From contig JAJRPY010000135.1 of NCBI GenBank assembly GCA_024280535.1, positions 1-9,432 of the forward strand: DNA of 9,432 nucleotides, written 5' to 3'. Within the stretch, counting starts at the first letter, position 1; each line of letters begins with the position of its first letter. Shown here piece after piece: positions 1 to 5,657 of the stretch. The translations under genes were made by a program, and so were the position numbers. The stretch comes from Gammaproteobacteria bacterium. GTDB lineage: Bacteria; Pseudomonadota; Gammaproteobacteria; PS1; Pseudothioglobaceae. Below the pieces are notes generated by a model. It searched no databases. It saw only the letters and a program-made list of their open reading frames with translations, and was not told where the DNA came from.

Positions 1-260
1 CCCATTGAGCAAAAATTGAATTTTGCTAATCATCCCTATTTATGCAAAGGTCTCTATGAGCATTCAAACCATTAAAACTGGCAACATAAATTAGAGTTGG
101 CGTGCTTTGCGCCAAAGTATTTCCCCATATTTTGATTTGAATTTTATATTAGTGTAGTTAGATGAATTTTTTGATAAAAATTAAATCCATCGTCTTAGAG
201 GATTTTTATTCATAAAACAGGCATAATAATCCATTTTAAAAAACCAAAAAGACGCGTGTT
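1..260. other. Leading non-coding stretch
   Basis: No gene can be supported in this stretch. Plus-strand frame 1 is open from base 1 to a TAA at 73-75 (24 codons), which could be the tail of a gene cut by the window edge, but I do not recognise it and the length is within chance. The only clear structure is the small hairpin at 97-115. The part from about 120 to 250 is very AT-rich and probably holds the promoter of the following tautomerase gene; a TAATAAT-like element near 224-230 could be a -10, but no convincing -35 accompanies it. Confidence 0.5.
97..115. repeat. Small hairpin (inverted repeat)
   Basis: TTGGCG (97-102) and CGCCAA (110-115) are perfect complements around a 7-nt loop. It lies about 20 nt after the stop codon at 73-75 that ends the open frame entering from the left. 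It could be a weak terminator for an upstream gene, but no T-run follows it on the plus strand, so a rho-independent terminator is not shown. Confidence 0.35.
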
Positions 261-651
261 ATGTCACAAATTAAGATTTATGGATTAAAAGACAATCTTG
301 ACAAGATTAAGCCAATCTTGTCAGAAACGATACATTCGGTAATCGTTGACATTTTGTCATTTCCAAAAGATAAAAAAATATCATAGATTTATTGCATTAG
401 ATAAAGAAGATATACTGTTTCCAGAGGATAAAAGTCATCAATATATTATTATAGAAATCCTGATGATGGCGGGTAGGAAAACTGAGGCAAAAAAGAATTT
501 GATTAAAGCTTTATTTCAAACCATTAATCAAGAATTGGGTATATCGGTCAGTGATATAGAGATTTGTATTATTGAAAGCGAGCCGTCAAATTGGGGGTTT
601 AGAGGTATGACGGGGGATGAAATACAGTTAAATTATCAATTAGGTGTATGA
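261..651 (+). pseudogene. Tautomerase-superfamily protein, frameshifted at an A7 run
   Basis: The gene starts at ATG 261 (MSQIKIYGLKDNLDKIK...) and this frame runs to a TAG at 384-386. The rest of the family sequence continues in the next frame from about 379 to TGA at 649-651 (YHRFIALDKED..., then IIEILMMAGR, ELGISVSDIEI, SNWGFRG and a LNYQLGV end). The two halves join exactly at the A7 run 372-378: with six A's the frame is continuous and gives a 129-residue protein of normal family length. The fold resembles the Tautomerase_2/4-oxalocrotonate tautomerase-like family. The second residue is Ser where catalytic members carry an N-terminal Pro, so even the repaired protein may not be a classical tautomerase. 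A TTG at 346 would give a shorter second-half product with an unrelated first 11 residues; I do not believe that start. The cause could be a true pseudogene, a homopolymer sequencing error, or a gene rescued by slippage. No clear Shine-Dalgarno is seen before 261. Confidence 0.8.
372..378 (+). other. A7 homopolymer, site of the frameshift
   Basis: Seven consecutive A's follow GAT (codon 37 of the tautomerase reading). Removing one A, or skipping one during transcription or translation, joins the frame starting at 261 to the frame ending at 651 without loss or gain of any other residue. Confidence 0.75.
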
Positions 652-811
652 TAATTGGATGGTTTATTGTGATATTCAAGTTTGTCGTTTAAAATGTGCA
701 TCAATGTAGTATTTTTTTGTAGGCAGGGTGCTCAATAATCGTCAATTTTTGATGGATTTTAGTGCAATGATTAAAATCAAAAAAGGTAAATATGAAAATA
801 AATAGTTACTT
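652..811 (+). other. Intergenic leader before hisC
   Basis: This 160-nt AT-rich stretch separates the tautomerase remnant from the aromatic operon. It has no long open frame. Near its end it holds a sigma70-like promoter candidate (749-777) and a ribosome-binding site with a seven-codon mini-ORF (from 792). No hairpin followed by a T-run was seen, so there is no obvious terminator for the tautomerase gene. Confidence 0.5.
749..777 (+). promoter_or_regulatory. Candidate sigma70 promoter for hisC-tyrA-aroA
   Basis: TTGATG (749-754) matches the -35 consensus in four of six positions and TAAAAT (772-777) matches the -10 in five of six, with an ideal 17-nt spacer. Transcription would start near 784, leaving a very short leader before the mini-ORF at 792. 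AT-rich sequence yields such matches by chance, so this is a candidate only. Confidence 0.45.
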
Positions 812-815
812 ATGA
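792..815 (+). CDS. Seven-codon mini-ORF overlapping the hisC start
   Basis: ATG at 792 is preceded by AAAAAGG with about 5 nt spacing, a reasonable ribosome-binding site. It reads MKINSYL and stops at TGA 813-815, so its stop overlaps the hisC ATG at 812 in an ATGA arrangement. hisC has no Shine-Dalgarno of its own, and an in-frame TAG at 803-805 rules out a further upstream start. This suggests that ribosomes load at 792 and re-initiate at hisC (translational coupling). The peptide holds no run of His, Phe or Tyr codons, so a classical attenuation leader is unlikely. The role is inferred from layout only. Confidence 0.35.
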   Translation: MKINSYL

Positions 816-1876
816 ATGTTTGTGAATCAATTAAGGCTCTGAATCCTTATCAAGGGGGCAAGCCGATTAGCGAATTGCAACGAGAGTTGGGGCTGGATCG
901 GGTGGTGAAATTGGCCAGTAATGAAAATCCGCTGGGTATTGGGCAACAGACAGTGAAGGCTATGCAACGGGCGATTGGCGAGGTTGATCGCTATCCTGAT
1001 GGTAGTGGTTTTGAGCTCAAACAGGCGATTGCCCGTCATCTTGATGTATCGGTCGATATCATTACGCTGGGCAATGGGTCAAACGATGTGTTGGAGTTGA
1101 TTGCTAGGGCGTGTGTTTGCCAGAGTGTGGATGAGGTGATATTTTCTGAATATGCATTTGTGGTGTATCCATTGGTAACACAGGCTTTGGGTGCTCAAGC
1201 AGTGGTGACAAAATCTATTGACTTTGGTCATGATTTAGAGGCAATGTTGCTGGCTATTACTGACAATAGCAAACTTATTTTTATTGCTAATCCGAATAAT
1301 CCAACTGGCACTTTGTTAAAAGATGAGGCAGTATATGCCTTTTTGTCTCGTGTGCCAAATTCGGTTACGGTGGTTTTAGATCAAGCCTATTTTGAGTATT
1401 TGGATAAACCAGATGTGGCAATTGGTTGGCTGGCAGAATTTGAAAATTTGATTATTACACGCACTTTTTCAAAGGCTTATGGCTTGGCTGGATTGAGGGT
1501 GGGTTATGCACTGTCCAGTGGCAAAATTGCAGATTACATTAATCGTATTCGCCAGCCATTTAATGTCAATCATATCGCTCAAGTGGCGGCTGTAAGCGCC
1601 TTGGGCGATCAATCACATTTACTGCGTTCGGTGCTGGCTAATAAAAATGGATTAAAGCAATTGGCTGCTGGTTTTGATCAATTGGGTTTGAGTTATATTC
1701 CTTCTTCGGCCAATTTTATTGCAGTTAAAGTGGCAGATTCAGCGTGGATTTATACACAATTATTGGCACTGGGTTTTATTGTGCGCCCAGTGGAAATGGA
1801 CAATTATTTAAGAGTGTCTATTGGTACTGCTAGAGAAATTTCAGATTTTTTAGAGGCGTTAAAGTCAATCTTATGA
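812..1876 (+). CDS. hisC: Histidinol-phosphate / aromatic aminotransferase
   Basis: This is a 354-residue cytoplasmic PLP-dependent fold-type I aminotransferase of the HisC family, at normal length. Visible landmarks are KLASNENP (33-40), the NPNNPTG motif (160-166), Asp190 and Tyr193 in LDQAYFEY, the PLP-binding Lys221 in TFSKAYG, Arg229 in GLRVGY, and Arg334 in YLRVSIG, which corresponds to the substrate carboxylate-binding Arg. HisC enzymes convert imidazole-acetol phosphate with glutamate to histidinol phosphate; many also transaminate phenylpyruvate and 4-hydroxyphenylpyruvate. It lies directly upstream of tyrA and aroA, as hisC2 does in Pseudomonas-type pheA-hisC2-tyrA-aroA clusters, rather than with other his genes. 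An aromatic aminotransferase role, perhaps dual with histidine synthesis, is therefore likely. Its TGA overlaps the tyrA ATG by 4 nt. The start at 812 lacks its own Shine-Dalgarno and appears coupled to the mini-ORF before it. Confidence 0.95.
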   Translation: MNVCESIKALNPYQGGKPISELQRELGLDRVVKLASNENPLGIGQQTVKAMQRAIGEVDRYPDGSGFELKQAIARHLDVSVDIITLGNGSNDVLELIARACVCQSVDEVIFSEYAFVVYPLVTQALGAQAVVTKSIDFGHDLEAMLLAITDNSKLIFIANPNNPTGTLLKDEAVYAFLSRVPNSVTVVLDQAYFEYLDKPDVAIGWLAEFENLIITRTFSKAYGLAGLRVGYALSSGKIADYINRIRQPFNVNHIAQVAAVSALGDQSHLLRSVLANKNGLKQLAAGFDQLGLSYIPSSANFIAVKVADSAWIYTQLLALGFIVRPVEMDNYLRVSIGTAREISDFLEALKSIL

Positions 1877-2733
1877 TGAATAAAATTTGTATTATTGGTG
1901 TGGGGTTAATTGGCGGTTCTTTTGCCGCTGGGTTAAAAAAATTTAAGCAAGTAAATCAGATTATTGGCTTTGGCAGAAGGGCGTCTAGTTTAATTAAGGC
2001 GCAAGAATTAGGGGTGATTGATGAGTATTCTTTAGAAATTGCTGAGGCACTAAAAGGGGTGGATTTAGTGTTACTTGCCACGCCTGTTAATAGCGTTAAG
2101 GCGATATTAGAATTAATTAAACCGCATATTACCGAGCGTATGATTATTACCGATGTGGGCAGCACCAAGGTCAGCGTGATTGAGATTGCCAAACAAGTAT
2201 TTGGGCAAATGCCAGAAAATTTTATCCCAGCACACCCCATTGCGGGCAAAGAACAAAGTGGGGTTGAGGCAGCACAGGCTGATTTGTTTAATCATAAGCG
2301 CCTGATTATGACACCTGAAAAGAATGCCAACAGTCGCTCGATTGATGCAGTTCGTGCTTTATGGCAAGGTGTAGGGGCAAAAGTAGAGATTATGGATGCG
2401 GATAAGCACGATGATTTATTGGCAATGACTTCTCATTTGCCACATATGCTGGCCTTTTCTTTGATAGATTATTTAATGAGTAGCAACCCTGATGCTTGTC
2501 GTTATGCGGCTGGTGGATTTAAAGATTTTTCACGCATTGCCTCGAGTGATGCGGTTATGTGGCGAGATATTTGCATTAACAATCCAGAAAAAATCGTTAA
2601 GCACATTGAGGGCTACCAGCAAAGTTTAAGCAATCTAGCCAATTTAATTAAACACAATCAACCAGAAGCATTGGAGAAGTTATTTTCTGATGCGAAGTCT
2701 GCAAGAGACAGCTGGTTAAACAGTCAATCATAA
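1873..2733 (+). CDS. tyrA: Prephenate (arogenate) dehydrogenase
   Basis: This 286-residue cytoplasmic enzyme oxidatively decarboxylates prephenate (or arogenate) to 4-hydroxyphenylpyruvate (or tyrosine). The N-terminal Rossmann domain shows the dinucleotide motif GVGLIGGS (9-16), followed by DVGSTK (94-99), HPIAG (121-125, His121 matching the conserved catalytic His), SHLPH (187-191), and the conserved C-terminal segment GGFKDFSRIASSD (214-226) in the helical dimerisation domain. It is a monofunctional TyrA: there is no chorismate mutase or ACT domain. After the second strand it reads GFGRRASS with no acidic residue at the usual NAD-ribose position, which hints at NADP use (inference). ATG 1873 overlaps the hisC stop; ATG 1876 is an equally possible start one codon on. 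The product and the HisC product catalyse consecutive steps, and aroA follows after 1 nt. Confidence 0.95.
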   Translation: MMNKICIIGVGLIGGSFAAGLKKFKQVNQIIGFGRRASSLIKAQELGVIDEYSLEIAEALKGVDLVLLATPVNSVKAILELIKPHITERMIITDVGSTKVSVIEIAKQVFGQMPENFIPAHPIAGKEQSGVEAAQADLFNHKRLIMTPEKNANSRSIDAVRALWQGVGAKVEIMDADKHDDLLAMTSHLPHMLAFSLIDYLMSSNPDACRYAAGGFKDFSRIASSDAVMWRDICINNPEKIVKHIEGYQQSLSNLANLIKHNQPEALEKLFSDAKSARDSWLNSQS

Positions 2734-2734
2734 T

Positions 2735-4036
2735 ATGAGTAAGTTTATTGCAAAACCAGTAACAACATTGTCAGGTGAATTAAAAGTCCCTGGCGACAAG
2801 TCTATCTCCCATCGCTCGATTATGCTGGGCTCGTTAAGTCGTGGCATTACCAAAGTCAGCGGGTTTTTAGAAGGGGAAGATGCCTTGTCAACGCTCAAAG
2901 CCTTTCAAGCCATGGGCGTTAAAATTGAACGTGATGGCAATAATGTGACTATTTACGGGGTTGGTGTTAACGGATTGAAAGCACCAAAACATCCGTTAGA
3001 TTTAGGTAATTCGGGTACTTCGGTTAGGTTAATGTTAGGTATTCTTGCTGCACAGGCATTTGATTGCGAGTTGGCGGGTGATAAATCTTTGTCAAAACGC
3101 CCTATGGGTCGGGTGATTGATCCGTTGACAAAAATGGGTGCGCGGATTGAGAGTAATAACGGCAAGTTGCCATTAAAAATTATAGGTGGGCAATCATTAA
3201 CTGCCATTCATTACGATTTACCTGTGGCATCTGCACAAGTTAAGTCGTGTATTTTGTTGGCAGGTTTGTACGCTCAAGGCGATACTTGTGTCACTGAACC
3301 AGCACCGACTCGAGACCATACAGAGCGTATGTTAAAAGGGCTGGATTATGAGGTACATGTCGATGATAATCAAATATGTTTAACAGGTGGTGGCAAGTTA
3401 GAAGCCACTAAAATCCAAGTACCTAGTGATATCTCTTCAGCAGCCTTTTTTATGGTGGCTGCGTGTATCGCGCCACAGGCTGATATTACTTTATTAGGCG
3501 TTAATGTCAACCCGACCAGAACAGGTGTGATTGATATTTTAAAATTAATGGGTGCTAGGCTAGAGTGTTTAAATCAACGTGAAATTGGCGGAGAGTTATT
3601 GGCTGATATTCGTATTCAGTCGTCCGAGCTTAGCGGTATTCATATACCAGAATCGTTGGTGCCACTGGCTATTGATGAATTTCCAGCGGTGTTTATTGCG
3701 GCCAGTTGTGCCCAAGGTGAAACCATGCTAACGGGTGCCAAAGAATTGAGAGTAAAGGAATCGGATCGTATTCAGGTGATGGCAGATGGCTTGAGTATGT
3801 TGGGTATTGAAAACGAAGTGTTAGATGAGGGTATAAAAATCCAAGGTGGGCAATTTAAAAAGCCAACAGCAGTGATTGAATCTCATCATGACCATCGAAT
3901 TTCAATGTCATTTGCGGTGGCGTCGCTAAGATGTGATTATCCGATTGAGATTAATGGGGTTGATAATGTAAAAACCTCTTTTCCAAATTTTGTAGCGCTT
4001 GCTAATTTAATAGGACTCAATATTGTTGAAGTTTAG
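2735..4036 (+). CDS. aroA: 3-phosphoshikimate 1-carboxyvinyltransferase (EPSP synthase)
   Basis: This 433-residue cytoplasmic enzyme joins shikimate-3-phosphate and phosphoenolpyruvate to make EPSP, the sixth shikimate-pathway step. Motifs are in family order: GDKSISHR (20-27, with substrate-binding Lys22, Ser23 and Arg27), LGNSGTSVRLMLG (90-102), KRPMGR (121-126), SAQVKSCILLAG (166-177), PTRDHTE (191-197), DEFP (314-317, with the catalytic-type Asp314), LRVKESDRI (338-346) and HDHRISMSF (385-393). The SAQVKS and LRVKESDR wording resembles the class II (Bacillus/CP4-like) enzymes more than the E. coli type. Position 94, where glyphosate-insensitive class II enzymes have Ala, is Gly. The gene starts 1 nt after the tyrA stop with no visible Shine-Dalgarno, so it is probably translated by coupling. 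It is the last gene of the operon; the cmk and rpsA genes that often follow in gammaproteobacteria are absent here. Confidence 0.97.
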   Translation: MSKFIAKPVTTLSGELKVPGDKSISHRSIMLGSLSRGITKVSGFLEGEDALSTLKAFQAMGVKIERDGNNVTIYGVGVNGLKAPKHPLDLGNSGTSVRLMLGILAAQAFDCELAGDKSLSKRPMGRVIDPLTKMGARIESNNGKLPLKIIGGQSLTAIHYDLPVASAQVKSCILLAGLYAQGDTCVTEPAPTRDHTERMLKGLDYEVHVDDNQICLTGGGKLEATKIQVPSDISSAAFFMVAACIAPQADITLLGVNVNPTRTGVIDILKLMGARLECLNQREIGGELLADIRIQSSELSGIHIPESLVPLAIDEFPAVFIAASCAQGETMLTGAKELRVKESDRIQVMADGLSMLGIENEVLDEGIKIQGGQFKKPTAVIESHHDHRISMSFAVASLRCDYPIEINGVDNVKTSFPNFVALANLIGLNIVEV

Positions 4037-4052
4037 ACAATCACCAAATCAT

Positions 4053-4081
4053 AAAAAAGACGCTCAATGAGCGTCTTTTTT
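4053..4081. terminator. Bidirectional rho-independent terminator
   Basis: GACGCTC (4059-4065), loop AAT, then GAGCGTC (4069-4075) form a perfect 7-bp stem flanked by A6 on the left (4053-4058) and T6 on the right (4076-4081), which extend the pairing. It sits 16 nt after the aroA stop. On the minus strand the A6 becomes a T-run, so it can also stop transcripts of the converging DsrC-like gene, whose stop is about 86 nt away. Confidence 0.92.
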
Positions 4082-4101
4082 ATTAATAAATCGTTGCCTA
4101 A

Positions 4102-4136
4102 GAATGATTGTAAAAATATCACTTGTTTAATCATTC
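4102..4136. repeat. Second inverted repeat between convergent genes
   Basis: GAATGATT (4102-4109) and AATCATTC (4129-4136) are perfect 8-bp complements separated by 19 nt. The stem is AT-rich and has no T-run next to it, so it is not a good terminator. It lies between the aroA terminator and the end of the minus-strand DsrC-like gene and would be in the 3' untranslated part of that gene's transcript, where it might act as a 3' stabiliser. Confidence 0.35.
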
Positions 4137-4166
4137 CTAACTGCATACGCTAAAAAAACTCAGTGC

Positions 4167-4493
4167 CTAGTAACCGCCTTTGCGCCTAGTTTCTGGAAGA
4201 CCAGCCACTTTACCTGCTTGTTTAGCAGGGCCTTTAGGGAATAAAGCGTATAATTCTTTTGTGCCTAATTTACCATCCCAGTCGGCTTTTAGGCCTTTGA
4301 CCATATTGCGTTCGTTAGGTTGGTTGGCGTTGTTGTTGATGTATTCATCACGCAGGAAGTTGATTAATTTAAAACTATCAGCGGTTAGCTCAATACCTTC
4401 TTCTGTGGCAATTTCTTGAGCAATATCCTCATTCCAATCTGTTAAGTTGACTAAGTAACCGTGCTCATCTCTATCTAAATCTGCTAATGCCAT
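4167..4493 (-). CDS. DsrC/TusE-family protein without catalytic cysteines (RspA type)
   Basis: This is a 108-residue cytoplasmic protein of the DsrC/TusE sulfur-relay family. Matching landmarks are DEHGYLVNLTDW (9-20), LINFLRDEY (43-51), and LYALFPKGPAKQA (81-93) followed by KVAGLP (95-100). DsrC carries sulfur on a penultimate Cys and a second Cys about 11 residues earlier (KQAC...GCV); TusE keeps the penultimate one. Here both positions read Gly (Gly94 and Gly107, both GGT/GGC codons), the tail is ETRRKGGY, and the whole protein contains no cysteine. It cannot act as a persulfide or trisulfide carrier. Cysteine-free homologues have been called RspA and proposed to be regulatory; that role is not visible from sequence. 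I chose ATG 4493 because GGAGG at 4502-4506 lies 8 nt before it; ATG 4499 is too close, and a TTG at 4508 is part of the Shine-Dalgarno itself. The gene is monocistronic and divergent from lepB. Confidence 0.9.
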   Translation of the reverse strand: MALADLDRDEHGYLVNLTDWNEDIAQEIATEEGIELTADSFKLINFLRDEYINNNANQPNERNMVKGLKADWDGKLGTKELYALFPKGPAKQAGKVAGLPETRRKGGY

Positions 4494-4501
4494 TTGCATT
4501 T

Positions 4502-4506
4502 CCTCC
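4502..4506 (-). promoter_or_regulatory. Ribosome-binding site of the DsrC-like gene
   Basis: On the minus strand GGAGG (4506 down to 4502) is a full Shine-Dalgarno core. Its 8-nt spacing selects the ATG at 4493 over the ATG at 4499 (2 nt away) and over the TTG at 4508, which overlaps it. Confidence 0.8.
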
Positions 4507-4508
4507 AA

Positions 4509-4742
4509 TATGAAAAATTATATTATAAAAGAAGTTATTATATAATATAGACCTTTGTATAAATATGAATAATCATAAAAATACCCGCTTTTATTCAGTT
4601 GGAAATGCTTTGAAAATACGATTAGCCCTGCTAGGAGTGTATTTTTTAAAATTCAACCAAATAAACTTGGTCGTTTTTAAGTGTTTTTATTAATACAAAG
4701 AACCCGTAACTTTCTTTTATTTTTTTACAAAGGTATTCAATT
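4509..4742. promoter_or_regulatory. Divergent promoter region (DsrC-like gene / lepB)
   Basis: This stretch between two divergent genes has no open frame worth calling. On the minus strand three TATAAT boxes occur close to the DsrC-like gene (complement of 4517-4522, 4522-4527 and 4537-4542), none with a good -35 at 17 nt. On the plus strand TTGGTC (4668-4673) is a possible -35 for lepB, but the best -10 nearby is weak. TTGAAA at 4610-4615 lacks a partner. Promoters must lie here, but their exact position is not settled. Confidence 0.5.
4729..4733 (+). promoter_or_regulatory. Ribosome-binding site of lepB
   Basis: AAAGG lies 9 nt before the ATG at 4743, supporting that start. Confidence 0.6.
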
Positions 4743-5633
4743 ATGACACTTGAAAACGCTGCACCATTTTTTGCCTGGGATGTTTCTGCTTACTTGGCAC
4801 TTTTTTTAATCACGACTTTTATGATTGTCATTTTGGATCGTTTGTTTTTTGATAAAACCAATGCCCCATCCAATCCAGCACCTGATGATAAAACGGGCTT
4901 GGTTAAGTTTGTTTATTTTATTTTATTTTTACGAATTAATAAAAATGAAAAATATTTAAATCGCCCAAAGGTGGTGCAATGGTCGGCGGAGTTTTTCCCG
5001 GTGGTGTTGTTGGTATTTTTTGTGCGTGGTGTTATGTTGGAGCCTTTTAAAATTCCTTCAAATTCGATGATGCCAACTTTTTTAACGGGTGACTTTATTG
5101 TGGTGTCTAAAATGAGTTACGGTATTAATCTGCCTATTTTAAATAAAAAAATCATTGAATTTAATCAGCCTGAAAGAGGGGATGTGGTTGTGTTTAGGTA
5201 CCCTAATTATGAAAGGAGTACCAAATTAAAGGGTGCTGATTTTATTAAACGCGTTATTGGTGTTCCAGGGGACGAAATTATTTACCACGAGGATCAGTTG
5301 CGTATTAATGGCGTGAAGATTGCTTATGAAGATTTTAAGAATTATCAAGGGGTTGAATCAGGCGCTGGCATGACTGGATTTAGGCATCAGCGAGAGCTTT
5401 TGGATGGCAACCCGCATGATATTATTCTTGATCCAAAACAAGCCTCAAGAAGCATTAATAAAGTCATCGTACCAGCAGGGCATTTTTTGGTTATGGGTGA
5501 CAATCGTTCCCGTAGTAGTGATTCGCGTTTTTGGGGATTTGTGCCAGAAAGTTATATTCTAGGCAAGGCGGTTGGCATTTGGATGCATTATGATGATTCG
5601 TTTAAATTTGGGCGAATTGGCAGTATTGACTAG
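4743..5633 (+). CDS. lepB: Signal peptidase I
   Basis: This 296-residue inner-membrane serine protease removes signal peptides from exported proteins. Two N-terminal membrane segments are visible (about 14-36 and 84-99) around a cytoplasmic loop rich in charged residues, as in E. coli LepB. The catalytic domain then faces the periplasm. Box B is IPSNSMMPT (104-112) with the nucleophile Ser108; box D is DFIKRVIGVPGDE (166-178) with the general-base Lys169; box E is MGDNRSRSSDSRFWG (251-265). The long insertion between boxes D and E is typical of gram-negative enzymes. All catalytic residues are intact. The start at 4743 has a Shine-Dalgarno 9 nt upstream. The gene stands alone in this window: rnc and era, which often follow lepB, are not next to it, and parB converges on it after 24 nt with no obvious terminator between them. 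Confidence 0.97.
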   Translation: MTLENAAPFFAWDVSAYLALFLITTFMIVILDRLFFDKTNAPSNPAPDDKTGLVKFVYFILFLRINKNEKYLNRPKVVQWSAEFFPVVLLVFFVRGVMLEPFKIPSNSMMPTFLTGDFIVVSKMSYGINLPILNKKIIEFNQPERGDVVVFRYPNYERSTKLKGADFIKRVIGVPGDEIIYHEDQLRINGVKIAYEDFKNYQGVESGAGMTGFRHQRELLDGNPHDIILDPKQASRSINKVIVPAGHFLVMGDNRSRSSDSRFWGFVPESYILGKAVGIWMHYDDSFKFGRIGSID

Positions 5634-5657
5634 CGACACAAGGCAGGCTAACTTGAA

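Noticed and set aside
1..75. Open plus-strand frame of 24 codons from the window edge ending at TAA 73-75
   Set aside because: It may be the tail of a gene, but it matches nothing I recognise and the length is within chance.
346..651. A 101-residue protein starting at TTG 346
   Set aside because: Its first 11 residues are the out-of-frame shadow of the upstream half; family homology shows the gene starts at ATG 261 with a frameshift at 372-378.
2953..3207. Minus-strand open frame inside aroA, and similar ones opposite hisC, tyrA and parA
   Set aside because: They lie fully inside strongly conserved genes, have no ribosome-binding sites and resemble no protein family.
4180..4419. Plus-strand open frame opposite the DsrC-like gene
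   Set aside because: It is an antisense shadow of a clear family protein, with no start signal of its own.
4167..4493. Calling this gene a functional tusE or dsrC
   Set aside because: The sulfur-carrying cysteines that define both functions are absent, so only family membership is claimed.
4610..4645. TTGAAA as the -35 of a lepB promoter
   Set aside because: No acceptable -10 lies 16-18 nt downstream; the first AT-rich match is too far away.
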